From positions 11,547 to 75,546 of the forward strand of contig JBLINY010000008.1 in the NCBI GenBank assembly GCA_047638695.1: a stretch of DNA of 64,000 nucleotides. The letters are read 5' to 3'. The position numbers were made by a program, and so were the translations under genes. Shown one piece after another: positions 43,220 to 51,472 of this stretch. Numbering within the stretch: the stretch's first letter is position 1; each line of letters begins with the position of its first letter. Under the pieces are notes generated by a model. The model made no database searches, had not been told where the DNA came from, and was given only the letters and a program-made list of their open reading frames with translations. The stretch comes from JAHECQ01 sp047638695 (GTDB taxonomy: Bacteria > Actinomycetota > Acidimicrobiia > Acidimicrobiales > SZUA-35).

Positions 43220-45040
43220 ATGTTCCCCGAGCCGATGACCATCCCGAAGCCAGAGACCACACGTGACGGCTGCCACCTGAGCCATTTCGACCACGTGGGC
43301 AGCGAACCCACCTATTTCGACGGCTCGACGCGAAGCGATATCCAGAGAACAAGGCAATCGGAAGGGACGCAATTGTTGCTCAGCACACCGCAATCACAAC
43401 CCGTTCTTCCACGACTCCGTGCCGATCGACGATTGGTATCGTTGGTCGTCGGCTCAGCCGTGCTGCAGGGACTGCTGCTAATGCCAGTTCCTCTGGTGAT
43501 CAGAGACGTCTTCGATGAGGCCATCCCCAACCAGGACAGCACTCGTCTCATCGTGTCCGGCATCGGGCTGATCATGCTGGTGACACTCAGCGGCGGCATC
43601 TCCACCCTCCTCCGACATCTCACCATCCGCATCGTTCAATCACACGTCGCCGATGTGCGGATCGCTCTCGCCGGTCACTTGGTCGCAGCTCCATTGCCGG
43701 CGCTACAAGATGCAACCGACGAGACCATCAGGGATGTCTCAGTTCAAGACACGCTGCGCTACAGCTCTGCCATATCAACGGTGACCACCCATGTGCTGCC
43801 GAGTGTTGTCGCGGCGATCATGGTGGCCGCCGTTCTCACCGTCATTGACCCGTTGATGATGGCGCTGTCGACCGTTCTGGTTCTGCCGCTCATCGTGCTG
43901 CATCGGACCCTCGGTCGGAGCGTACGCCACGATGTCGATGCATACCACAACAGCTTTCGGTCATTCGGCAGCGGCGTCACACGGATGAACAAGCGAGCTC
44001 CCGTGACCCGGGTTCACGGCGCACAGCACCTCGAATTGGCACTCCACCAAGCCAGAACTGATGATCTCAGAGAGACGTCGCACATCGTCGACAGAACTCG
44101 CAGTATCTACACCTGGGCCATGCAGAGCGTTATCGTCGGCGCCGCGCTCGGCATCCTTGTGATCGGCGGTCTGGGCGTCGTCCGGGGCCACCGCACGCTG
44201 GGCGAGCTCTTCGCCTTCTATGCCGCCATCGCTCTCATTCGCCCCGCGCTCGACGTCTCGGTACAGGCCGCACCGACGATCGCAGCTGGTCGGCTCGCCC
44301 GTCAACGACTCGATGACCTCGCCGATCTCGATCTCGGCGATGACCATTGGGGCAGCACCCAAATCGACTTCGCCGGCTCGATTTCGGTGGAAAGTGCGGG
44401 ATTCGCACATGGTGACCGTCAGATCTTCGAGAACATTTCCTTCACCCTCGAGCCGGGCACTGTAACTCTTCTCCGGGGTCCGAACGGCTCGGGAAAGACG
44501 ACGCTCGTCAGACTGTTGTGTGGCTTGCTTCAACCAACACAGGGCTGCATCCGAGCGGACGGCATCGACTACCACGAACTTGATCTCATTACGCTACGAC
44601 GTTCGATCGGGGTTGTCTTTCAGGAAGCATTGGTGGCCGGTGAGAGCATCGCCGAGGCTCTCGCCTACGGCGACCACGAAGCTGACGATGCCGCCATTGA
44701 TCATGCGGTTGAGGTAACGGGCTTCGACACGGTCCTGGACCGACTCACCGATGGAATCCACACTCGAATAGGAGAGGGTGGCATCACCCTCTCCGGCGGC
44801 GAACGTCAACGGTTGGCCATCGCTCAGGCCCTCGTACGACGCCCCCGTCTTCTGCTTCTCGACGAGCCGACCAACCACCTCGACGCGACCGCGGTCGCAG
44901 CTGTCGTGGCCGAACTCGTCGGTCGACCGGACGGACCGGCAGTCCTCGTGGTCACACACGAGGACTCCCGGCGATTCCAACCCGACCAGATCATCGAACT
45001 CACCTCTCAGCATTCCGCAACGGCAGGAGTACCAACATGA
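43220..45040 (+). CDS. ABC exporter (fused permease-ATPase) of the peptide cluster
   Basis: 606 residues from ATG 43220: a polar N-terminal region of about 70 residues, six predicted membrane helices from about residue 72, and a C-terminal ATPase with LLRGPNGSGKTTL (Walker A), LSGGERQR (signature), LLLLDEPTNHLD (Walker B) and VTHED (H-loop). No N-terminal C39 peptidase, so leader removal must be done by another protein. As in lasso clusters it should export the mature peptide. The start is uncertain: TTG 43373 has a GGAAGGG site 6 bases upstream and would give 555 residues; third-position GC supports coding from about 43220. Overlaps the PqqD gene by ATGA. Confidence 0.85.
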   Translation: MFPEPMTIPKPETTRDGCHLSHFDHVGSEPTYFDGSTRSDIQRTRQSEGTQLLLSTPQSQPVLPRLRADRRLVSLVVGSAVLQGLLLMPVPLVIRDVFDEAIPNQDSTRLIVSGIGLIMLVTLSGGISTLLRHLTIRIVQSHVADVRIALAGHLVAAPLPALQDATDETIRDVSVQDTLRYSSAISTVTTHVLPSVVAAIMVAAVLTVIDPLMMALSTVLVLPLIVLHRTLGRSVRHDVDAYHNSFRSFGSGVTRMNKRAPVTRVHGAQHLELALHQARTDDLRETSHIVDRTRSIYTWAMQSVIVGAALGILVIGGLGVVRGHRTLGELFAFYAAIALIRPALDVSVQAAPTIAAGRLARQRLDDLADLDLGDDHWGSTQIDFAGSISVESAGFAHGDRQIFENISFTLEPGTVTLLRGPNGSGKTTLVRLLCGLLQPTQGCIRADGIDYHELDLITLRRSIGVVFQEALVAGESIAEALAYGDHEADDAAIDHAVEVTGFDTVLDRLTDGIHTRIGEGGITLSGGERQRLAIAQALVRRPRLLLLDEPTNHLDATAVAAVVAELVGRPDGPAVLVVTHEDSRRFQPDQIIELTSQHSATAGVPT

Positions 45041-45330
45041 CCAGCACAATCCGCAGCGCGGAGTTTCTCAGTCGAACGCCCGGCACGGTCGAGATGACCA
45101 TTGACGATCACACCGTGGTCGTCGATCGCAACGGCGAGCAGATGGTCACCCTCAACGCGGTCGGCGGCCTGATCTGGGAACTGCTCGCGACTGCGACCCC
45201 GATCGAAACACTCATCAACGCCTGCAGCGCCGCCTACCCAGACGTCGATCAGGTCGCCATCGCTGCAGACGTCAGCAGCTTCGTCGACGCGGCAATCGGC
45301 ATCGGCGTAATCGAAGCCAGCGGTTCCTGA
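45037..45330 (+). CDS. PqqD-like peptide-binding protein (RRE)
   Basis: 97 residues. The PqqD pattern is clear: VVVDRNGEQMVTLNAVGGLIWELLA followed by a C-terminal helical half with VDQVAIAADVSSFVDAAI. PqqD folds (RiPP recognition elements) bind precursor leaders and present them to modifying enzymes; lasso B1 proteins are of this type and recognise YxxP. Its natural ligand here is the 32-residue peptide at 42884. The start overlaps the exporter stop. Confidence 0.85.
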   Translation: MTSTIRSAEFLSRTPGTVEMTIDDHTVVVDRNGEQMVTLNAVGGLIWELLATATPIETLINACSAAYPDVDQVAIAADVSSFVDAAIGIGVIEASGS

Positions 45331-45331
45331 C

Positions 45332-45784
45332 ATGTCTACAGCGGCCCACACCGTCTCCCCAAGCAATCGGGCTGAGCTTCTCAGAACGGTTGCGACGGAT
45401 GGTTACGAGATGGAAGTGGTCGGTCCTTCAATGTTGCCGACCATCTCGCCAGGAAGTCGTCTGAGGTTCAAGAGCGATCGACTTCCACGGTCCGGTGAGC
45501 TCGGGCTGTTTGTCGATGAGCACGGTTCGCTGGTGGTGCATCGGCTGGTCGCCAGCTTTGGTGGGCGACACCTTTTTCTTGGCGACAATCGCGTTGCGAC
45601 CGATGGTTGGATCCCCTCTGAGCAGGTTGTCGGGCGAATGGCGGGCGTTGTCGCCGGACCGGTGTCAACCGCACTTCAGCGCAATCCGTTCGGGCATCGA
45701 CTGCAGCTGATCTTCCGCGCCCTTCTTAGCCCGATCCGAGTCGCCCGAGATCAACGTTGGAGCCTTCGCCATGCGAGTCAATGA
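45332..45784 (+). CDS. S24/S26-type serine peptidase with Ser-His dyad
   Basis: 150 residues. MEVVGPSMLPTI holds the candidate nucleophile Ser33, SLVVHRLVAS the partner at His70, and LFLGDNRVATDGW the substrate-binding GDN box. Bacterial signal peptidase I uses Ser-Lys; a His in the box-D position is the pattern of the archaeal and ER type. No N-terminal membrane helix is visible, so the enzyme may be cytosolic or peripheral. In this operon it is the obvious candidate for cutting the precursor leader, in place of the missing B2 protease. Only 1 base separates it from the PqqD gene; it overlaps the kinase gene by 14. Confidence 0.75.
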   Translation: MSTAAHTVSPSNRAELLRTVATDGYEMEVVGPSMLPTISPGSRLRFKSDRLPRSGELGLFVDEHGSLVVHRLVASFGGRHLFLGDNRVATDGWIPSEQVVGRMAGVVAGPVSTALQRNPFGHRLQLIFRALLSPIRVARDQRWSLRHASQ

Positions 45785-46757
45785 GCTAGACCCCAAGTCC
45801 GCTGCACCTTGGACCATTCTCGTCGGGAACCTCGCCATCAGGTTTGACCTGGGCGCCAACCCAACGTTCGATCGGAGGACCAAGAGGTTTCTGGCCCCGG
45901 CACCCCTCACCGATGTTGACCCCAACCACACGGTCTCGATCGAGGCCGGTACCGCTCCCGCTCCCAAGAGACCTTCGAACGCCATCGACGACATGGGGGC
46001 CGAGATCGAGTTGAGCGCCGCGTCCCTGTGGCTGCGACACGGCGGCCACGTTATTGCCGGAGATAGCTCATCCACGCGGATCTACCTCGACGCCGCGTCG
46101 GAGCAGTGCGATCCTTACCTGTTCATCATGGCGTTCTTCAACCGTCTTTCGCTCCATGAGGGCTGGGTTCCGCTCCATTCGGCACTGCTGCAATGCGACC
46201 AAGGTGCGACGATGTTGTTCGGGCCATCCGGGCGAGGAAAGTCGACAACTTCCGGAGCCGCCCTTCACGCTGGCTGGGCCGTCGCAAGCGACGACATCAC
46301 GTTCCTCCGTTCGATGCCTTGCGGAGGCATCGAAGCCCTTGGCTTGCCCCGCGCTCTCTCCATCCCAGACGAGGCCATTCCTTTGAGCCTCCGGGGCCAA
46401 GCATCGGATTCGACCGACCATCGCGATCGGCGCGTCATCGGCAACTTCGATCGCTGCGATTCTTGGCAGACGGTCGTCGGCTCACTCGTAGTCGACCACG
46501 GGCTCTCGCCTGAGACCACCGTGCAAGAGTTAAAGAAGCTCGAGTTCGTCCAAGCGCTCGTCCGCTGCGAAGCTTTCGCGGCCCGTGGTTCTGATGAGCA
46601 AGCTCGCTCGCTGGAGGTAGTCGAAGGGCTAACCGCGCTGCCCGCAGGCCGACTAATGCTCGGTCGGGAACCGTCGACCCGCATCGAAACCGCAGCGAAG
46701 TGTCTCCAAGAGAGCATCGAACGATTCGCCGATCGACTCGAATCGGTGCCCGTATGA
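45771..46757 (+). CDS. HprK-related kinase-like protein
   Basis: 328 residues. The C-terminal half has an HPr-kinase-like P-loop, LFGPSGRGKSTT (about 149-160), preceded by EGWVPLHSALL with His136, and followed by ASDDITFLR. Proteins of this type occur in RiPP clusters next to PqqD; in the paeninodin lasso cluster one phosphorylates a Ser of the precursor. Here Ser24 or Thr28 of the peptide, or a Tyr, could be the target. No HPr gene is near. Overlaps the previous and the following gene. Confidence 0.78.
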   Translation: MRVNELDPKSAAPWTILVGNLAIRFDLGANPTFDRRTKRFLAPAPLTDVDPNHTVSIEAGTAPAPKRPSNAIDDMGAEIELSAASLWLRHGGHVIAGDSSSTRIYLDAASEQCDPYLFIMAFFNRLSLHEGWVPLHSALLQCDQGATMLFGPSGRGKSTTSGAALHAGWAVASDDITFLRSMPCGGIEALGLPRALSIPDEAIPLSLRGQASDSTDHRDRRVIGNFDRCDSWQTVVGSLVVDHGLSPETTVQELKKLEFVQALVRCEAFAARGSDEQARSLEVVEGLTALPAGRLMLGREPSTRIETAAKCLQESIERFADRLESVPV

Positions 46758-46930
46758 TTGCATCGTGGCGATCGACCCCGTTTGGGGTTGTTGTCGCTCT
46801 CTCGGGCCGTCAACCGATTCTTGTCGAACTGCTTGGCGAGGATGCCCGCCGCTGGATTGAACGGGTCAACAACGGCGAACTGCACGACGCCATCGCCGAG
46901 CAGCTCTTACCTTCGAAGCTGAAATCATGA
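46754..46930 (+). CDS. Small 58-aa protein between kinase and nucleotidyltransferase
   Basis: ATG 46754 overlaps the kinase stop by ATGA and its own TGA overlaps the next ATG the same way, so it is surely translated if the neighbours are. The sequence opens MIASWRSTPFGVVVALSG and ends EQLLPSKLKS, with a helical acidic middle (LGEDARRWIERVNNGEL). It has no Cys and no YxxP. Not recognised: it might be a small subunit of the kinase or transferase, or a second peptide substrate. Confidence 0.65.
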   Translation: MIASWRSTPFGVVVALSGRQPILVELLGEDARRWIERVNNGELHDAIAEQLLPSKLKS

Positions 46931-48033
46931 ACGACTCGGTCGTGTCAGAACCGGTTGTCGCTGCCATGTTGGCCTTCGGGAGACCAGACATTGCTCTCCG
47001 GCCGCCTTCTTCTGATGCCATCTGCTTGCCAACGAACGATTGGCAGCTGCTACTGAGCCGGGTCGAGCAACAGCGCGTTTCCGGCACGCTGTGGGCAGCG
47101 ATCGAGAACGGCTTTCCTGTCACCCCTCTCCAGCGGGTCGAGGCGGCTCAACTCCATCACGAGTCGATGACGATGCTCGTCAAGCTGGAGGCAACCGCCC
47201 TTTGGTTGGTCGGCCTTCTCCGGGACGCAGACGTCGATGCTCGAATCATCAAAGGGCTGGCGACGGCCCATATCGTGCACCCGACACCGGAACACCGGGC
47301 CAGCGGAGACGTCGATCTTCTCGTATCTCCCGACCAGTTCCGAACGGCTCTTGCGGCTCTCACTCGCGCCGGAGTGAGGCGACAGGGTTCGTGGGGCGAG
47401 GGCGCCGACAGTTTCGCCAAAGAGGTCGTGTTCATCAGCGATGACATCGAGATCGATCTACACCAAAGTTTGGCGTTCGGCGCCCGGTGGCGCCGAGCGA
47501 CAGCAAGCCTGATGGCGAACGGTCTCGACCTGCCGTTCATCATTAAGGGGCAGCCGGTGAAGACACTCTCGATCGAGGGACTCTTTATTTCTGCCTGCGT
47601 CAGCGCAGCGCGTGGTGACGGCCGCCTGAGTGGGCTTGTCGACATTGCAACGCTGAGTCACCGCCCAGATCTCGACCTCATTCGGGTCAGGCAGTTGTTG
47701 GAGCGCGAGGGGCTGGCACCCATGATTGAGCCCGTGCTTCAGCTCACTTCTCGGCATCTCAAGATCAATCCGCAGGTGCTGCACATTGTGCAGACGTCGC
47801 TGGCAGGTCGACACCACCGACTGTTCTCTCGCCTCGAGAGGTCGGACGGAGGAGCGCGTTACCTCTACTCCTGTCTGTCTGGCACCCCGCGGTCGTGGCC
47901 CGAGGGCCTCAGAACGTTGCTTGTACCTGACGACGCGTACTTTGAGTCCGAAGGTCGTTCGAAGTCGAGCAATTGGCGGCGGGTTGCCGATCGAACCTCC
48001 GAGATGTTCTTGAGGCCGAGCATCTACCGTTAG
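46927..48033 (+). CDS. Nucleotidyltransferase family protein (PF14907 type)
   Basis: 368 residues. RIIKGLATAHIVHPTPEHR followed by SGDVDLLV places the two metal-binding Asp at 128 and 130, and DIEIDLHQSL the third at about 177. This family is common next to lasso and PqqD-HprK genes; its reaction in them is not settled, but nucleotidylation of the peptide or a phosphate group is a reasonable guess. The C-terminal half is helical. Last gene of the operon; Fpg starts 4 bases later but has its own promoter-like element. Confidence 0.8.
   Translation: MNDSVVSEPVVAAMLAFGRPDIALRPPSSDAICLPTNDWQLLLSRVEQQRVSGTLWAAIENGFPVTPLQRVEAAQLHHESMTMLVKLEATALWLVGLLRDADVDARIIKGLATAHIVHPTPEHRASGDVDLLVSPDQFRTALAALTRAGVRRQGSWGEGADSFAKEVVFISDDIEIDLHQSLAFGARWRRATASLMANGLDLPFIIKGQPVKTLSIEGLFISACVSAARGDGRLSGLVDIATLSHRPDLDLIRVRQLLEREGLAPMIEPVLQLTSRHLKINPQVLHIVQTSLAGRHHRLFSRLERSDGGARYLYSCLSGTPRSWPEGLRTLLVPDDAYFESEGRSKSSNWRRVADRTSEMFLRPSIYR
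48025..48030 (+). promoter_or_regulatory. -10 element (TACCGT) for fpg
   Basis: Lies in the last codons of the nucleotidyltransferase gene, 7 bases before GTG 48038. Confidence 0.4.
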
Positions 48034-48037
48034 AGCT

Positions 48038-48844
48038 GTGCCCGAACTGCCAGAGGTCGAGACCGTTAGGCGCCAGCTGGCACCACGACTGACCGGCCGG
48101 CGCGTGACCAACGCCGGGTCGCACCCTTCAGCCAAGTTCACCCCGGCGACGGCGTTGGTAGGCGTCACCTTTGGCGAAGCCGGTCGGCGGGGTAAGTACC
48201 TGCTGATCCCAACCGGTGACGGTCGTGAACTTGTGGTTCACCTTGGGATGACCGGCCAACTCCGATTTCGGGCCGGCGGCCCCGAGACCGACGATCCGTA
48301 TCTGAGGGCATGGTGGTGGCTCGACGACGACCAAGCTCTGGAGTTCGCCGATGTCCGTCGATTCGGACGATTGCGAGTCGTTCCGGCGGGCGACTACTCG
48401 ACCATCCCGACGTTGCACCACGCCGGCCCAGAGCCGTGGGACCCCGAGTTGACGCCTCGCCGGTTCCATGATGCCATCAAGGCCAGTAAGCGGGCACTGA
48501 AAACCCAGCTGCTGTCGCAACGCCCGATCGCAGGCGTCGGCAACATCTACGCCGACGAGGCCCTCTGGTTAGCTTCGATCAATCCCCGCGTTACCCGGCT
48601 GGGTTTGGACCGATCAGGCGACCTACTCGAGGCACTGCAAGCCGTGTTACGACAGGGCGTCGACAACGGCGGCACGACGCTGCGTGACTACCGAAACGTC
48701 GAGGGTGACAGCGGGGCCAACCAGCACGAACTCTTCGCCTACGGCCGAGCCGGACTTCCCTGCGTCCGCTGCGAGACGCCGTTGACCAGTGCAGTCATCG
48801 ATGCCCGAACCACCACCTGGTGCCCGGTCTGTCAGCGCCGTTGA
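48038..48844 (+). CDS. mutM: Formamidopyrimidine-DNA glycosylase
   Basis: 268 residues. Processed N-terminus PELPEVETVRR with the catalytic Pro and Glu, RRGKYLLI with the conserved Lys, QRPIAGVGNIYADEALW helix-two-turn-helix and a C-terminal zinc finger CVRC...CPVC. Removes 8-oxoguanine and FaPy lesions and nicks the strand by beta/delta elimination. GTG start. Confidence 0.95.
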   Translation: MPELPEVETVRRQLAPRLTGRRVTNAGSHPSAKFTPATALVGVTFGEAGRRGKYLLIPTGDGRELVVHLGMTGQLRFRAGGPETDDPYLRAWWWLDDDQALEFADVRRFGRLRVVPAGDYSTIPTLHHAGPEPWDPELTPRRFHDAIKASKRALKTQLLSQRPIAGVGNIYADEALWLASINPRVTRLGLDRSGDLLEALQAVLRQGVDNGGTTLRDYRNVEGDSGANQHELFAYGRAGLPCVRCETPLTSAVIDARTTTWCPVCQRR

Positions 48845-48861
48845 GATGGCGATGATGCCAC

Positions 48862-48867
48862 TAGCCT
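48862..48867 (+). promoter_or_regulatory. -10 element (TAGCCT) for the DUF2520-panC-panB operon
   Basis: Seven bases before ATG 48875. Confidence 0.45.
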
Positions 48868-48874
48868 GGCGGTC

Positions 48875-49630
48875 ATGACCACCGGGTCGGATGTGGGCCA
48901 GAGATCGTGCATCATCATCGGACCGGGTAGGGCCGGTCAGTCGTTCTCGATCGCCCTCGAGCGGATCGGCTGGACGGTCGTCGAGTTCTGGGGACGTCAC
49001 GACGACATCTCAACGGTGCCCGACGGCGTCGACCTCGTGCTGCTGACCGTCAGTGACGAGGCCATCGCGTCTGTTGCGGCAAGACTTGGCGCCAGCGCTG
49101 CCGTGGTCGCCCACGTGTCCGGGGTATGCGATCTCGACGTCCTGGGGCCGCACACCAATGTCGGTTCACTCCATCCACTCATGTCGCTTCCTGACGCCGA
49201 AATCGGGGCCGCACGACTGCTCGACGCGTGCACGTTCGCCGTTGACGGCGATTCACTGGTCAAGCGCCTGGTTGACGAGCTCGGCGGCAACGCCATCTCG
49301 ATCCCCGCCTCCCAACGGGCGCTGTATCACGCCACTGCGTGCATCGCTGCCAATCATCTTGTGGCACTGTGCGATCAGATCGAGCACCTGGCCGCACAGG
49401 TCGGTGTACCAGCCGAGGCCTACTGGAAGCTCATGACAACCACCTTCGACAACGTCATTGCCAAGGGCGCCCAGGCGGCGCTGACCGGCCCGGCAGCTCG
49501 GGGCGACTGGGAAACGGTCAAAGGTCACATCGCTTCACTTGCGTCGGCCGACCAGGAGCTATATCTCAGTCTCAGCAAACGGGCGGCCACGGTGGCCGGC
49601 CAAAGCTGGCCGAAAGACCTCGTTCCATGA
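48875..49630 (+). CDS. Rossmann-like DUF2520 protein, possible oxidoreductase of pantothenate synthesis
   Basis: 251 residues. IIGPGRAGQSFSIALER is an NAD(P)-binding Rossmann motif, GSLHPLMSLPDAEIG and YHATACIAANHLVALCDQ belong to the DUF2520 C-terminal helical domain. It resembles prephenate-, 6-phosphogluconate- and ketopantoate-type dehydrogenases. It is coupled to panC (4-base overlap) and panB. No panE is seen, so a ketopantoate-reducing role is plausible but unproven. Confidence 0.8.
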   Translation: MTTGSDVGQRSCIIIGPGRAGQSFSIALERIGWTVVEFWGRHDDISTVPDGVDLVLLTVSDEAIASVAARLGASAAVVAHVSGVCDLDVLGPHTNVGSLHPLMSLPDAEIGAARLLDACTFAVDGDSLVKRLVDELGGNAISIPASQRALYHATACIAANHLVALCDQIEHLAAQVGVPAEAYWKLMTTTFDNVIAKGAQAALTGPAARGDWETVKGHIASLASADQELYLSLSKRAATVAGQSWPKDLVP

Positions 49631-50481
49631 CCATCAGACAAATCGACAACATCGCGATGCTTCGGATCGAACTCGACCGCGCCCGGGCCAACGGCAAGAG
49701 CATCGGATTCGTCCCAACCATGGGGTTCTTGCACGAGGGTCACGCATCATTGATGCGAGCCGCGGCAGCCGACAACGATCTCGTTGTTGCCAGCATCTTC
49801 GTGAATCCGCTGCAGTTCGGCGCTGACGAAGACCTCAGCACCTACCCCCGGGATCTTCCACGTGACACCGAGCTGGCAGCCGAAGCTGGCGTCGACCTTC
49901 TCTTCACCCCCGACGTTGACGAGATGTACCCGTTTGGGCCCGTGCTCACAAGCGTCTCCATCGATGCCCTAAGCAACATGTTGGAAGGGGCGACTCGCCC
50001 TGATCATTTCGCCGGGATGGCGACCGTTGTCACCAAGCTCTTCTCGATCGTCGGCGCCTGCCGGGCCTATTTCGGCCAGAAGGATTACCAACAGCTGGCG
50101 ATCGTTCGGCGCTTCGTCGCGGACCTTTCGATCCCTGTCGACGTTGTTGGTTGCCCGATCATTCGAGCCGAAGATGGGCTAGCGCTTTCCAGTCGCAACA
50201 CGTATCTGCAACCAGATGAACGAGTGGCCGCCACCGTCCTCAATCGGGCGCTGTTGGCCGGAGCCGCGCTGATCTCTTCTGGCCAACAGAACCCCACGAT
50301 CGTGGCGAACGCCATGACAAAACTGGTCGACGCCGAACCATTGGCCACGCTCGACTATGCCGCGGTCGTCGACGCTGACACCCTTGCGGTACCGGAACTC
50401 ATTTCTGAACCTTGGCGTTTGCTCGTCGCCGCCCAGGTCGGCAAGCCCCGCCTCATCGACAACATCGGAGTCGCATCGTGA
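49627..50481 (+). CDS. panC: Pantothenate synthetase
   Basis: 284 residues. FVPTMGFLHEGHASLM contains the ATP-binding HxGH-type motif, IFVNPLQFGADEDLSTYPR and GQKDYQQLAIVRR the pantoate site, and ALSSRNTYLQPDER the KMSKS-like loop. Joins pantoate and beta-alanine using ATP. It overlaps both neighbours by 4 bases, forming a pantothenate operon. Confidence 0.96.
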   Translation: MTIRQIDNIAMLRIELDRARANGKSIGFVPTMGFLHEGHASLMRAAAADNDLVVASIFVNPLQFGADEDLSTYPRDLPRDTELAAEAGVDLLFTPDVDEMYPFGPVLTSVSIDALSNMLEGATRPDHFAGMATVVTKLFSIVGACRAYFGQKDYQQLAIVRRFVADLSIPVDVVGCPIIRAEDGLALSSRNTYLQPDERVAATVLNRALLAGAALISSGQQNPTIVANAMTKLVDAEPLATLDYAAVVDADTLAVPELISEPWRLLVAAQVGKPRLIDNIGVAS

Positions 50482-51380
50482 CCGATTCGAACCCAATAAC
50501 AGCCAAGCCCGCAGCGAAACCCAAGAAACGGACGGTGCCTCGGATCCTCGGATCCAAGCGCCGCAACGGGGCTGATGCCCTCGTCATGGTCACCGCCTAC
50601 GACGCTCCCTCTGCTCGGGTCGCCCACGAGGCCGATGTCGATCTCATCCTGGTCGGAGACTCGGTCGCCATGGTGGTGCTCGGTTACAACGACACGCTTC
50701 AGGTGACGGTCGACGACATCGCCCACCACACCGCTGCCGTTGCCAGGGCCAAGCCCAACGTGGTGATCGTTGGCGACATGCCCTGGATGAGCTTCCATGT
50801 CTCGATCGAAGAATCAGTTCGCAACGCAGCGACCCTCGTTCGGGCCGGCGCTCATTGCGTGAAGCTGGAAGGCGGCATGAAACGAGCAGCGACGGTTCGC
50901 GCCATCGTCGATGCCGAGATCCCCGTGATGGGCCACATCGGGCTTACCCCGCAGTCGTCAAACGTGATGGGCGGCTTCAAAGTGCAGGGCCGAGAGCTCG
51001 ACGGCGCCAAGATTCTCGTCGACGAAGCGCTGGCGCTCGAAGAGGCCGGCTGCTTCGCCGTCGTCATCGAAGGTGTGCCCAGCGAAGTTGGGACCCGCAT
51101 CACCGAGGCCCTTTCGATCCCCACCATTGGCATCGGTGCCGGGCCAGATACCGACGGTCAGGTGCTGGTGTACCACGACATTGTTGGCCTCGAGAACCGG
51201 TTCAAGCCCAAATTTGTGCGCCGTTACGGCACCGGGTTCGACGACCAGGTCGGCTCGCTATCGAGCTATGCCTCCGACGTCCGGACCGGTGCCTTTCCCG
51301 GGCCCGACGAGGTCTACGCGGCCAAGGACGACGACCTCGGCGAGGCGCTAAGTCTGTACGGCGGAACCCCGGCCGACTGA
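50478..51380 (+). CDS. panB: 3-methyl-2-oxobutanoate hydroxymethyltransferase
   Basis: 300 residues. MVTAYDAPSARVAHEADVDLILVGDS is the N-terminal strand with the metal-binding Asp, IVGDMPWMSF and KLEGG the active-site region, MGHIGLTPQS the conserved loop, and IGIGAGPDTDGQVLVYHD the C-terminal signature. Adds a hydroxymethyl group to 2-oxoisovalerate to form ketopantoate. GTG start overlapping panC by GTGA. Confidence 0.96.
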   Translation: MTDSNPITAKPAAKPKKRTVPRILGSKRRNGADALVMVTAYDAPSARVAHEADVDLILVGDSVAMVVLGYNDTLQVTVDDIAHHTAAVARAKPNVVIVGDMPWMSFHVSIEESVRNAATLVRAGAHCVKLEGGMKRAATVRAIVDAEIPVMGHIGLTPQSSNVMGGFKVQGRELDGAKILVDEALALEEAGCFAVVIEGVPSEVGTRITEALSIPTIGIGAGPDTDGQVLVYHDIVGLENRFKPKFVRRYGTGFDDQVGSLSSYASDVRTGAFPGPDEVYAAKDDDLGEALSLYGGTPAD

Positions 51381-51458
51381 GCATTGCAGCCCGTGGGACG
51401 TACCGTCGATCGGTCGACCGCGCCTCAACTGCGAAGCTGGGGTTGGCGTAACTTCCAG

Positions 51459-51464
51459 TAGGTT
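51459..51464 (+). promoter_or_regulatory. -10 element (TAGGTT) for the RNB gene
   Basis: Eight bases before GTG 51473 in a 92-bp gap. Confidence 0.45.
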
Positions 51465-51472
51465 CGGGACTT

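Noticed and set aside
43121..43393. 90-residue minus-strand frame upstream of the exporter
   Set aside because: No ribosome site, no conserved motif, and the plus frame has better third-position GC there. Not a second precursor.
42884..48033. Calling the cluster a standard lasso peptide locus
   Set aside because: No cyclase or B2 protease, and the core has no suitable ring and tail arrangement.
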